47,780 nt of DNA, from the IMG/VR virus record IMGVR_UViG_3300032236_000866, positions 1-47,780 of that record. The stretch is one strand, 5' to 3'. This document shows positions 39,061 to 45,668 of this stretch, piece after piece. Made by a program: the position numbers and the translations under genes. This stretch comes from a virus. Every line of letters starts with the position of its first letter. Within the stretch, counting starts at the first letter, position 1. The notes beneath the pieces are model-generated. The model saw only the letters and a list, made by a program, of their open reading frames with translations, searched no databases and was not told the DNA's origin.

Positions 39061-39636
39061 TTATTTGGTAATTTTTAAAATATGTAATCCCGGTGCCCAA
39101 AGTTCAAGCAAATTTTCAGTTTTTTGTTTTCCGGACATATTAAATGCTTCATATTTAGTGTATCCCAAAGATTTTGCTAAATCAAGCAAAGGGGAAACCC
39201 ATTCATTTTTTGTAATATCTTCAACTACTAGAATTCCACCATTTTTAAGTTTAGAGTAATATTTCACAATTACCAGTTCAAAAGATTCGTAGGTATGAGG
39301 ACCATCATCAATTACAATATCAAAATAAGAATCTTCAAATAAATTTAAGGCATCTTGGGAATACATATCCATTTTATAACAAGTTGTATTCTCTATAGGT
39401 ACAAAATTTTCAATTTCTCCACCATAGATATTAGAATCAGGGTGGAAATATTCTTTCCATAATTTAATAGAACCTCCGCCACGAATTCCAATTTCTAAAA
39501 TATTAATTGGAGATTTAGTAAGAGGTTTAAAATGTTTTTCATAAAAATGGTCATAATATCCTAATTGATATTTGTCAGTGCAATATCCTCCTTGCAAATA
39601 TCTTTCGGATAAGGTAATTGTTCTTTTTCTTGCCAT
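39061..39636 (-). CDS. Class I SAM-dependent methyltransferase (cephalosporin-hydroxylase-like)
   Basis: The 191-residue protein starts 'ARKRTITLSERYLQGGYCTD' and has 'YYDHFYEKHFKPLTKSPINI', 'LEIGIRGGGSIKLWKEYFHP' (motif I), 'YFDIVIDDGPHTYESFELVI' and 'GGILVVEDI'. This is the sugar O-methyltransferase pattern seen in macrocin and cephalosporin-hydroxylase-like proteins. It is the first gene of the glycan cluster. No late box or good sigma-70 promoter is visible directly upstream; only an AT-rich stretch is seen. Confidence 0.82.
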   Translation of the reverse strand: MARKRTITLSERYLQGGYCTDKYQLGYYDHFYEKHFKPLTKSPINILEIGIRGGGSIKLWKEYFHPDSNIYGGEIENFVPIENTTCYKMDMYSQDALNLFEDSYFDIVIDDGPHTYESFELVIVKYYSKLKNGGILVVEDITKNEWVSPLLDLAKSLGYTKYEAFNMSGKQKTENLLELWAPGLHILKITK

Positions 39637-39671
39637 AATAGATTATTTTTTATTTTTAATTTTATTGACAC

Positions 39672-39866
39672 TCAATTCGTATTATCAATAGTATATGGGG
39701 AGATACATTGTTGTTGCTCTGCAAACTTTATAGATTCATCTTTTTCTGAGCAAAGAACTATTAACTCCCCATCTGGAGTCTTGAGTACGAACTTTTTACC
39801 TTCTTCAATTTCTGCCATAACATCCTCAAAATTGTTTTCAAGATATTGAAAATTTATTTCAATCAT
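39672..39866 (-). CDS. Small protein with weak Phd/YefM-antitoxin resemblance
   Basis: I use ATG 39866 (64 residues), overlapping the upstream stop; a TTG 12 nt upstream is less likely. The sequence 'IEINFQYLENNFEDVMAEIE' plus 'EGKKFVLKTPDGELIVL' resembles the N-terminal DNA-binding part of Phd/YefM antitoxins (xLxxxFxxVxxxVxxGxxxxIxxxDGxPxxxL). No toxin gene is visible next to it. The partner upstream is an unrelated 68-residue ORF. The match is suggestive only. Confidence 0.6.
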   Translation of the reverse strand: MIEINFQYLENNFEDVMAEIEEGKKFVLKTPDGELIVLCSEKDESIKFAEQQQCISPYTIDNTN

Positions 39867-40065
39867 AATAGGTGTCAAAAACTTTAACTTTTTCTCTTAT
39901 CTTAGTCCCGTAAAGCGCAATTTCTATGTCAGCGTGAGTAATTTCAATATTAGCATTATGTAATGCCTCTTGAAGAGCAGCTCTGACACTTAATTTAATT
40001 TTATACAATTCTTGTTCTTGCCTAGTCTTTTCATAGGCATCAAAATATGGAGTATCAGTAGGCAT
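39859..40065 (-). CDS. Small hypothetical protein, 68 residues
   Basis: The product 'PTDTPYFDAYEKTRQEQELY', 'LSVRAALQEALHNANIEITH', then 'IALYGTKIREKVKVFDTYYD' is helical and charged. It follows a sigma-70-like promoter (TTGACA-18-TATAAT at 40087-40116) and overlaps the next small gene by 8 nt, so the two are translated together. No family recognised. Confidence 0.6.
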   Translation of the reverse strand: MPTDTPYFDAYEKTRQEQELYKIKLSVRAALQEALHNANIEITHADIEIALYGTKIREKVKVFDTYYD

Positions 40066-40086
40066 AAAATAATTAGTATTTTGATT

Positions 40087-40116
40087 ATTATATCAACTCT
40101 AATTATATTATGTCAA
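40087..40116 (-). promoter_or_regulatory. Sigma-70-type promoter
   Basis: Minus strand: TTGACA (40111-40116) and TATAAT (40087-40092) with an 18-nt spacer, 21 nt upstream of ATG 40065. Both boxes match consensus. The downstream genes are the pair at 39672-40065, and the glycan cluster may also be reached by read-through. Confidence 0.68.
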
Positions 40117-40124
40117 CAATTGAT

Positions 40125-40271
40125 TTATTTAATTTTTAAAAAATTTTCCATTGGGTCTTTTCCAGTGGTCATAATGGCGCAGGCTCTCTTATAAAAATTG
40201 TTATTTGTATTTCCTGATGCTTCCATTACTTCTTTAATTTTTTTCCAATTGTCGTAGGTATGTTTATCCAT
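40125..40271 (-). CDS. Small conserved cyanophage protein, 48 residues
   Basis: ATG 40271 to TAA at 40125-40127. 'DKHTYDNWKKIKEVMEASGN' followed by 'NNFYKRACAIMTTGKDPMEN' is a small protein I recognise from cyanophages. It lies just upstream of the sigma-70-type promoter at 40087-40116. Function unknown. Confidence 0.68.
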   Translation of the reverse strand: MDKHTYDNWKKIKEVMEASGNTNNNFYKRACAIMTTGKDPMENFLKIK

Positions 40272-40315
40272 TTTAATTGAGAAAGGTTTGCTCACCTTCC
40301 TAAGTTAAAGTTTTA

Positions 40316-40576
40316 CTACTTAACCTCAAACTCTAACTTTCGGACTTTACGATTACGTCTTGCTTCTTGAAATGCTAGGTCTTCTTTTGTAAATTCTAAA
40401 GATACTTGTTCATCTTTTTTTGAAATTAATCCAGAAATAATTTCAACTTGAGACAAATCTCTTGCTGAAATTTTATCATTTACAATCATAGTAAAATTAG
40501 GACATCCACAAGATTTGGGTTTTGTTGGATGCCCTTCTATATTTGTATTACAATTTTTACATCTAATACTAATCAT
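40316..40576 (-). CDS. Small zinc-ribbon-like protein
   Basis: The 86-residue protein begins 'ISIRCKNCNTNIEGHPTKPK', then 'SCGCPNFTMIV', giving C6-x2-C9 and C23-x-C25 pairs that suit a zinc ribbon. The rest is helical and basic ('FTKEDLAFQEARRNRKVRKL'). Similar proteins occur in most T4-like cyanophages. A nucleic-acid or transcription role is plausible but not shown. Confidence 0.68.
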   Translation of the reverse strand: MISIRCKNCNTNIEGHPTKPKSCGCPNFTMIVNDKISARDLSQVEIISGLISKKDEQVSLEFTKEDLAFQEARRNRKVRKLEFEVK

Positions 40577-40626
40577 TATTCTATCCTATTAGTAAAATAT
40601 ATATTCTACTAGTTTTTTAATTTAGC

Positions 40627-40836
40627 TCAAAAAATTCCTGGAATAATTTGCCCAGTCAGTGCATAAGCACCAATCGCAGCAATAAATCCCATCATCGCAA
40701 ATCTTCCATTTAACTTTTCTGCCCGTTCGGCATAAGTTTCAGTTTCATGTTCTTGCATGTCTTTCTCCGTAATGTACATTGAGGGTTCTTTTGCGAACAG
40801 ATTTTGCTGTCCACGATCATTAGTTGTGATAGTCAT
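40627..40836 (-). CDS. hli: High-light-inducible protein (HLIP)
   Basis: The 69-residue protein has the Hlip/chlorophyll a/b-binding motif AExxNGRxAMxGF in 'AERAEKLNGRFAMMGF' (about 38-53) and one transmembrane helix ('GFIAAIGAYALTGQIIP'). The E and N residues of the motif bind chlorophyll. It protects photosystems in the thylakoid membrane and is a hallmark auxiliary photosynthesis gene of cyanophages. A sigma-70-type promoter (TTGGCA-17-TATAAT) lies 27 nt upstream, so early expression by the host polymerase is likely. Confidence 0.95.
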   Translation of the reverse strand: MTITTNDRGQQNLFAKEPSMYITEKDMQEHETETYAERAEKLNGRFAMMGFIAAIGAYALTGQIIPGIF

Positions 40837-40863
40837 TTAAACATTATAAAGGTTTATAATACA

Positions 40864-40892
40864 ATTATATAGGAAATATAAAGGAATGCCAA
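40864..40892 (-). promoter_or_regulatory. Sigma-70-type promoter of hli
   Basis: Minus strand: TTGGCA (40887-40892) and TATAAT (40864-40869), 17-nt spacer, 27 nt before the hli ATG. The -35 box directly follows the hairpin at 40894-40910 that ends the porin gene. Confidence 0.72.
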
Positions 40893-40893
40893 G

Positions 40894-40910
40894 CACCCCA
40901 TAAAGGGGTG
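40894..40910 (-). terminator. Terminator-like hairpin downstream of the SLH porin gene
   Basis: CACCCC (40894-40899) and GGGGTG (40905-40910) with a 5-nt loop, 26 nt past the porin stop. The minus-strand tail 'CTTGGCATTCC' is not a proper T-run, so termination may be partial. Confidence 0.55.
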
Positions 40911-40936
40911 GCTCAACTCAACTTATGAGTAGTCTA

Positions 40937-41812
40937 TCAGAACTTGATACCTAGACCAGTTGTGAATACTGGGCTATAAGTTCCATTAGAAACACCATAG
41001 CTATTTGCAGCGTTGGTAGTAGGGAACTTGAGATCAGCAAAACCAACCAAAGAATTAGTGATGCGACCTTCAATACCCAGAGCAAGAACAACTTGACCCT
41101 GTGAACCAACGGCAGACTGATAGTTAGAAGAAGTATTGTTTACAAAGGGAACTTGATAACCAACTCCACCATAAACATTAGCACGACTTACTTTAGTTCC
41201 ATCGGCAAGAGTCTTGCGTGAGATGGAATAATCATAAGTAGCAAGTGCTCCACCGGCAGCACCAATCTGACCAGCAGGGCTACCGACAAAGTTAGCATAA
41301 GGGCGAACTGAAACTTCATTAGCCCAAACAGTAGCAACAGGAAGACGCGCCTGAACGGTAGCACCAGAAACTGTGCGGTTAGCACTATACCCATTACCAG
41401 CAACACCTTGTTGGTCCAGAAGAACACCAACACCAACATACTGACCAACGCCTTGTGCCTTACGAGCAGAAGCAACTTCCAGAGTCGTTACACGAGCATT
41501 AGTAGCAGCCAGTTCCTTAGAGAACTCAGCACGAAGAGCAGCCGCAGTGCGAGCATCTTCAGCACTGGAGAACTCGGAAATGCGGTCCAAGCAAGCATTC
41601 GTCAGAGCAGCCAGCTCAGCACGAGTAGCAGCCTGAGCAGGCTTCAGAGTGCCATTAGGATAGCCAGCAAGGCAACCATAACGAGCATTCAAGTTGGTAA
41701 TTGCCTGATATGCCCAGTTAGTGGGAGAAACATCAGAGAATTGACCAGCAAATGCAGGGGCGGTCATCGCAGAAACGGCAACGGCACCAGCAAAAATAGA
41801 TTTAATTTTCAT
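40937..41812 (-). CDS. Cyanobacterial-type SLH-domain outer membrane porin
   Basis: The 291-residue protein has a signal peptide ('IKSIFAGAVAVSAMTAPAFA', cut about residue 22), an SLH domain ('FSDVSPTNWAYQAITNLNAR', 'GCLAGYPNGTLKPAQAATRA', about 25-75), a helical linker (85-115) and a beta-strand-rich C-terminal part ending 'FTTGLGIKF' with a terminal Phe, as in outer-membrane barrels. SLH-porins are the main outer-membrane proteins of cyanobacteria. The gene is clearly more GC-rich than its neighbours, with codons such as GCC, CTG and CGT, which indicates host origin. It has a T4 late box TATAAATA upstream, so its expression is now under phage control. Confidence 0.88.
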   Translation of the reverse strand: MKIKSIFAGAVAVSAMTAPAFAGQFSDVSPTNWAYQAITNLNARYGCLAGYPNGTLKPAQAATRAELAALTNACLDRISEFSSAEDARTAAALRAEFSKELAATNARVTTLEVASARKAQGVGQYVGVGVLLDQQGVAGNGYSANRTVSGATVQARLPVATVWANEVSVRPYANFVGSPAGQIGAAGGALATYDYSISRKTLADGTKVSRANVYGGVGYQVPFVNNTSSNYQSAVGSQGQVVLALGIEGRITNSLVGFADLKFPTTNAANSYGVSNGTYSPVFTTGLGIKF

Positions 41813-41843
41813 AAATTTTGTTAAGTTTTACAACTACAAGGTT

Positions 41844-41851
41844 TATTTATA
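41844..41851 (-). promoter_or_regulatory. Late promoter box TATAAATA for the SLH porin
   Basis: Full T4 late consensus on the minus strand, about 31 nt upstream of ATG 41812. It lies between the tRNA gene and the porin, with a small CTCAGA/TCTGAG hairpin between tRNA and promoter. Confidence 0.65.
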
Positions 41852-41870
41852 TCTCAGATTTTTCTGAGAA

Positions 41871-41942
41871 AGCGGATGACGTGATTTGAACACGCAACCA
41901 ACAGCTTGGAAGGCTGTGACTCTACCGTTGAGTTACATCCGC
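41871..41942 (-). tRNA. tRNA-Gly(UCC)
   Basis: A 72-nt cloverleaf is complete: acceptor GCGGATG/CATCCGC, D-arm ACTC/GAGT, anticodon stem ACAGC/GCTGT with loop CTTCCAA (anticodon TCC), and T-arm GCGTG/CACGT with TTCAAAT loop. The discriminator is T, and CCA is not encoded. It reads GGA and GGG codons; GGA is very frequent in the AT-rich structural genes here. A sigma-70-type promoter lies upstream. Confidence 0.95.
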
Positions 41943-41991
41943 AGAATGGGAGATTTAACTCTCCCGCAATTCACTTCACCTGAATAAACGA

Positions 41992-42020
41992 AGTATAAGA
42001 TGCGATAAGCATCATGTCAA
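41992..42020 (-). promoter_or_regulatory. Sigma-70-type promoter of the tRNA gene
   Basis: Minus strand: TTGACA (42015-42020) and TATACT (41992-41997), 17-nt spacer, about 50 nt upstream of the tRNA. A hairpin GGGAGA/TCTCCC (41948-41965) lies in the tRNA leader, without a T-run, and could aid processing. Confidence 0.7.
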
Positions 42021-42037
42021 GACCATAAATTTATCAC

Positions 42038-42409
42038 TTACAGTCTGGCATAACAAACCCTAATCTCTCCCCTACTTGGTGATGCAATTGTTGAGAAAGC
42101 ACCATAAGAAAGATCAAGACTCCTACCACTTACATATGGACCACGATCATTAATTCGTATAACAACAGATTTTCCATTTGATTCATTAGTTACTCTCAAT
42201 CTAGTACCAAATGGAAGATAACGATGTGCGGCTGAGTTACCATAAGCATCAAACCGCTCGCCATTAGCGGTTCTTTGTCCATCGTAACCGTCGCCAATTC
42301 CATAATGTGAGGCATAAGAACAGGTCGCTGCTTGAGAGGGAATTGGAGCAAGAGCACCAAGACCCAAAGCAACGACCGAAAGGGTTTGAATTGTTTTGTT
42401 TAAAAGCAT
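42038..42409 (-). CDS. RlpA-like double-psi beta-barrel protein, exported
   Basis: I use ATG 42409 (123 residues), where the signal peptide 'LLNKTIQTLSVVALGLGALA' plus 'PIPSQA' starts; ATG 42430 and a TTG at 42454 are in frame. The mature part ('CSYASHYGIGDGYDGQRTAN', 'GERFDAYG', 'YLPFGTRLRVTNESNGKSVV', 'RINDRGPYVSGRSLDLS') is the RlpA-like DPBB domain, with conserved 'NDRGPY' and the catalytic-type D of 'DLS'. RlpA relatives cleave naked glycan strands of peptidoglycan. In a phage it may act in lysis or in envelope remodelling. It is more GC-rich than neighbours, suggesting host origin. Confidence 0.82.
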   Translation of the reverse strand: MLLNKTIQTLSVVALGLGALAPIPSQAATCSYASHYGIGDGYDGQRTANGERFDAYGNSAAHRYLPFGTRLRVTNESNGKSVVIRINDRGPYVSGRSLDLSYGAFSTIASPSRGEIRVCYARL

Positions 42410-42545
42410 TAGTTTAATAGAATTCGGCATCCGTATAGAAAGGGGGTATACCAACCCTCTCGGGAGGCACTTTCCACGGCTCTAAGTTTCACATCAAAAT
42501 CTCATGATATGACCCAATGTGTTTGGGTTTCCTCATAATAAGCTA

Positions 42546-42992
42546 TTATTTAGGATTTGTCAAGATTTCCCTTTGGAAGTAATCTTTTCGGTAATACCTA
42601 CTTAGAATATTACTGTTAAAATAAAGTGGAGTTCCATCTTCAAGGCTTTCCGTCAGCACATTATTTAAAAATAACTGCCTCGTCTCTTCGTAATTTGTTT
42701 TACCTAAAGTTTTATGTAAAGATAGTATGGTTCTTTTAAACTTATCTTTACCTAGTCTTTTTATCTCTTCTTTTAACTCAGGACAAGACCCATAATATTT
42801 TTTCCAATCACTTTCTTGTTTTACTTTTCTTTTTCCTCCTTTGGGCTTTCTAAAAGACCAAAAGTATTTTCTTCCCAGATATTTTCTAGGAGTTTCTATG
42901 CATTCTATAAGATATACAAACCCATAGTTATCTTCTATTTGTTCGCTATCAAATACTTCCCCATTGTATAACCAAGGGTTTTCATAACTCAT
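42546..42992 (-). CDS. GIY-YIG-type endonuclease
   Basis: The 148-residue protein has 'YGFVYLIECIETPRKYLGRK' (G-F-V/Y-Y-L-I and the YLG equivalent of GIY-YIG), followed by 'WKKYYGSCPELKEEIKRLGK', 'RTILSLHKTLGKTNYEETRQ' (catalytic E) and an 'LFLNNVL' segment. The set is typical of small GIY-YIG nucleases of T4-like phages (Seg-like homing or host-DNA-cutting enzymes). A late box CTAAATA and a strong sigma-70-type promoter lie upstream. The following 91-136 nt before RlpA contain hairpins but no gene. Confidence 0.78.
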   Translation of the reverse strand: MSYENPWLYNGEVFDSEQIEDNYGFVYLIECIETPRKYLGRKYFWSFRKPKGGKRKVKQESDWKKYYGSCPELKEEIKRLGKDKFKRTILSLHKTLGKTNYEETRQLFLNNVLTESLEDGTPLYFNSNILSRYYRKDYFQREILTNPK

Positions 42993-43011
42993 ATTAAAGT
43001 TTCTAATGAGT

Positions 43012-43018
43012 TATTTAG
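43012..43018 (-). promoter_or_regulatory. Late promoter box CTAAATA
   Basis: CTAAATA on the minus strand, 19 nt upstream of ATG 42992, about 45 nt downstream of the -10 of the sigma-70-type promoter at 43061-43089; the gene may have both early and late starts. Confidence 0.58.
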
Positions 43019-43060
43019 GGGTCTTTAAAGTACTAGAGTAATTTTCAACTCACAGAAGTT

Positions 43061-43089
43061 ATTATACACATAAAAAAAGCACCTGTCAA
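43061..43089 (-). promoter_or_regulatory. Perfect-consensus sigma-70 promoter inside a terminator hairpin
   Basis: Minus strand: TTGACA (43084-43089) and TATAAT (43061-43066) with exactly 17 nt between. The -35 box is formed by the loop and flanking stem bases of the terminator at 43072-43096. It would drive the GIY-YIG gene and possibly RlpA. Confidence 0.78.
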
Positions 43090-43096
43090 GGTGCTT
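43072..43096 (-). terminator. Intrinsic terminator downstream of the 680-residue gene
   Basis: Stem AAGCACCT (43077-43084) and AGGTGCTT (43089-43096), loop GTCA, followed on the minus strand by a T7 run. It shares its loop with the -35 box of the promoter at 43061-43089. Confidence 0.9.
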
Positions 43097-43115
43097 AATA
43101 AATTGTAATATTATA

Positions 43116-45158
43116 TTAATCTTCGTCTTTTGGTCTATATCTACCAACTTCGGGCATTGGTAATGGTCTCTTGCCACCTTTAGTTGCTACACTTCTTCTT
43201 GCTGTATTGATATTATCAAATCTGTCAAGGTTTTTCATTGCTTTTTTTCTTTCAGGAGAACCCATAGGTGTGCTCAATGTTGCAAAATGTTCTTCATCAC
43301 TACCAAGAAGTTCTGTTTCTTTTCTCTTCATTTTAGCAATAGGAAGAGGTTTCTTTTCTTCAATGATACTGTCAAACCAGTTCTCACTCATATTATTGAT
43401 AATTTCATTTGCATCTTCAACTGATGTTGCAAAATTGTTTTCAAGAAGGTATGATGCTACAAGTTCGTATGCTTCATATGCTTCTCTATTGAGCATTTTT
43501 TTCTCTCTAGGGGTTAAAGCACTTCTTTGGTTTCCTCTTGCTGCTTGCTTTGCTTTTACCGCAGGAGTATCAGATTGATGAGCATATCCACGAAGACCAT
43601 AATCAGAAGAAGTTGTTCTGCGGAAATCACCTCTCTGCGCTCTTGCAAATTTTTCTCTTGATGCTTCCTTTGCAGTATCTCCATAAGTTGGTCTGTTTTC
43701 TAATTCAGTTGCTTTATCGGCAAATTTTCCACCACCTGTTGATTTTGCAATCTTATTACGAATTGCAACCTCATCATGACCTCTTTTAGACATTGCAGTT
43801 GCTTCATTCGCAAGCACTTTCTTACGAATTGCTCCAGCAACTCTATTTCCTGCTTCTTTTGAACCATATTTCTTTGCTGCTTTTGCAGCAATCTTCTTAA
43901 ACATCAAACCTGGTTTACCTTCGTCTCTTTCTTCAATATACTCAAGTTCTTCATAAATCTCAAACATATCTTCCCAAGTATATTCACTTAGGTCATAACC
44001 TTCTTCTAAAAGTTCATTTACCCAGAGTTCTACTTCTTCTTTTTTGACAGACTTAAGAACTCTGTCAGCAGCAGACCCAAGATTATCCTTTCTGAGATTT
44101 GGGTTCAGTCTTCTGGTTGCCTCTGGAGCCTTCTCCTTTGTTTTAGGTGCTTGTGAACCCATAGGTCTCTCGGACACCCTTCCAGTTGCTCCATGCATCT
44201 GATTAAGGATTGCTGACGCTGCCCTTTCAAGTGCTTCTGCTTTCTTAGCTTCTTTTCTTTGCCTTGCTACTTCACTTGTCCTACGGGAAGATGTCATTAC
44301 TGCACCTTCTTTTTCCATCTCCTTTACTCTTGCTCGTCTTGCCGCTATTCTTGCTTCTTTTTCTGCCTTAGTTTCTTCATCCAAAGAATACTCTTCTTTG
44401 TTATAAGATTTGTTCTTTACTTTTTTAATTGCTTCTTCTCTAGACATACCAGAAGCAACCATTCTTGCAATCATATTATCGGCAAAATCGTTGTCACCAT
44501 CTCCATCCTTGTCTCTGGATGCATTATACTCTTTTTTCTTTGCTTCATAGATTGAAGCATAAGCACTTGCAATATTTCCGATTTCTTTTTCAGAAGGCCA
44601 TTCATAAGATTGATTTTGTGTCACTGGTTTTGATACTCCTGATGATGCAGCATTTTTTGCGGCAACACTTGCATAACGAGATTTCTCTGTATCAGTAAAT
44701 GCTCGTGCCTTAAAATTAGAACCAACTCCTGTCCCTTCTACTCCATTTTTCTTTGATAGAACTGGACTAGAAGCTGTTGCTGCTGGTCTTGCTACTGCAG
44801 GTGCAGGCGTTGTTGGTCTTGATACTGCTGGTGTAGGTGCTGGTGTAGGTGCTGGTTTTGATACTGCTGGTGTAGGTGTAGTTGCTGCAAACTTCCCTGT
44901 TGTTTTATCTAAAGTTCCTTCAACTCCACCTTTGGCAGCCTTAACTACAGGATTTACTCCACCAAATCTCTGTGCTCTCTGAGCATCCAATCTTGAATTA
45001 GATTGTCTTTCGGCAGCCATATCAGACCTTACTTTATCAACTGCCTTTTGGCCACCCAAATTTATTCCAACTTCAGTAATATATTCGCCATTCAACTCAT
45101 CTCCACTATAAACACTTAAATACAAATCGTTCCAGGTGTCCAATTCTTTTTTATCCAT
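43116..45158 (-). CDS. Large, basic, probably virion-associated protein
   Basis: The 680-residue protein is charged and helical. It has a proline-rich linker (about 90-130; 'TPTPAVSKPAPTPAPTPAVS'), an EF-hand-like 'DKDGDGDNDFADNM' segment (about 218-231), lysine- and arginine-rich helices (about 250-370), and a repeated acidic helical module: 'VELWVNELLEEGYDLSEYTW' and later 'YELVASYLLENNFATSVEDA' followed by 'NEIINNMSENWFDSIIEE'. A similar module is in the 460-residue protein at 45857. The pattern fits conserved T4-like cyanophage structural or core proteins, but no function is known. A late box lies upstream and a strong terminator lies downstream. Confidence 0.7.
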   Translation of the reverse strand: MDKKELDTWNDLYLSVYSGDELNGEYITEVGINLGGQKAVDKVRSDMAAERQSNSRLDAQRAQRFGGVNPVVKAAKGGVEGTLDKTTGKFAATTPTPAVSKPAPTPAPTPAVSRPTTPAPAVARPAATASSPVLSKKNGVEGTGVGSNFKARAFTDTEKSRYASVAAKNAASSGVSKPVTQNQSYEWPSEKEIGNIASAYASIYEAKKKEYNASRDKDGDGDNDFADNMIARMVASGMSREEAIKKVKNKSYNKEEYSLDEETKAEKEARIAARRARVKEMEKEGAVMTSSRRTSEVARQRKEAKKAEALERAASAILNQMHGATGRVSERPMGSQAPKTKEKAPEATRRLNPNLRKDNLGSAADRVLKSVKKEEVELWVNELLEEGYDLSEYTWEDMFEIYEELEYIEERDEGKPGLMFKKIAAKAAKKYGSKEAGNRVAGAIRKKVLANEATAMSKRGHDEVAIRNKIAKSTGGGKFADKATELENRPTYGDTAKEASREKFARAQRGDFRRTTSSDYGLRGYAHQSDTPAVKAKQAARGNQRSALTPREKKMLNREAYEAYELVASYLLENNFATSVEDANEIINNMSENWFDSIIEEKKPLPIAKMKRKETELLGSDEEHFATLSTPMGSPERKKAMKNLDRFDNINTARRSVATKGGKRPLPMPEVGRYRPKDED

Positions 45159-45194
45159 CTTTTTAGTAGCAGTAAGAAGTACTTTTCTATCTAA

Positions 45195-45201
45195 TATTTA
45201 G
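45195..45201 (-). promoter_or_regulatory. Late promoter box CTAAATA
   Basis: CTAAATA on the minus strand, 36 nt upstream of ATG 45158; spacing is long for this set. Confidence 0.5.
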
Positions 45202-45668
45202 TCTTTTATTTCTCTAGGGTCTGGAGATACCCAGAGAGACCGTATTCCCATCGTAGGTCCTAATAGTTCTTGTGCTTTACTAGTATCAGGAGCAAACTCA
45301 TAATAAATTGCATTTTCTACAATTGTTCTTTGTGCATCAGTATATTTGGATTTCTGTATCTCTTTTAATATATTTTTATTTTTCATATTAATGGTTCGGT
45401 GTTGCCTTTCCCATTTTTCATAATTTCTTATTGCATTATCTACATCACCTTTAACTCTTAAATCTAATAAATGAGGGTCCTGAATAAAATAATCATTCAA
45501 CCTTGAACCCGGAGCAATGCGTCTTTGAATACTATCAATTGCTTTGTATATTATATCTTCTGGAATATGAGTACATTCAGATAAAGTACCAACAACACTT
45601 ATCAGTACTACTCCAATAATAGCATACTGAAATATCTCTGTTTTTGTTCTTCCAAAATTAAAGTTCAT
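45198..45668 (-). CDS. Membrane-anchored conserved protein, 156 residues
   Basis: An N-terminal transmembrane helix ('IFQYAIIGVVLISVVGTLS', about 12-30) is followed by a soluble helical domain ('DIIYKAIDSIQRRIAPGSRL', 'VDNAIRNYEKWERQHRTINM') and a C-terminal 'LLGPTMGIRSLWVSPDPREI'. The type-II topology is inferred. It overlaps the 73-residue gene by 11 nt. I recognise it only as a conserved cyanophage protein, without function. Confidence 0.65.
   Translation of the reverse strand: MNFNFGRTKTEIFQYAIIGVVLISVVGTLSECTHIPEDIIYKAIDSIQRRIAPGSRLNDYFIQDPHLLDLRVKGDVDNAIRNYEKWERQHRTINMKNKNILKEIQKSKYTDAQRTIVENAIYYEFAPDTSKAQELLGPTMGIRSLWVSPDPREIKD

Noticed and set aside
39656-39690. Sigma-70 promoter on the plus strand (TTGACA near 39663)
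   Set aside because: No -10 at proper spacing and no plus-strand gene downstream.
41852-41868. CTCAGA/TCTGAG hairpin as a terminator after the tRNA
   Set aside because: No T-run follows on the minus strand; it more likely helps 3' processing or is incidental.
42512-42528. ACCCAA/TTGGGT hairpin as terminator of the GIY-YIG gene
   Set aside because: The stem is only 6 bp, and the minus strand lacks a T-run after it; it may stabilise RNA but termination cannot be claimed.
42455-42545. Second tRNA gene between RlpA and the GIY-YIG gene
   Set aside because: The hairpins do not form acceptor, D, anticodon and T arms in order; no T-loop consensus is seen.
43171-43578. Plus-strand ORF of 135 residues, and other long plus-strand ORFs at 12622-13014, 26946-27341, 41408-41824 and 44259-44555
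   Set aside because: All are antisense shadows of well-supported minus-strand genes, show hydrophobic or Leu/Ser/Phe-rich nonsense composition and have no promoters or ribosome sites.
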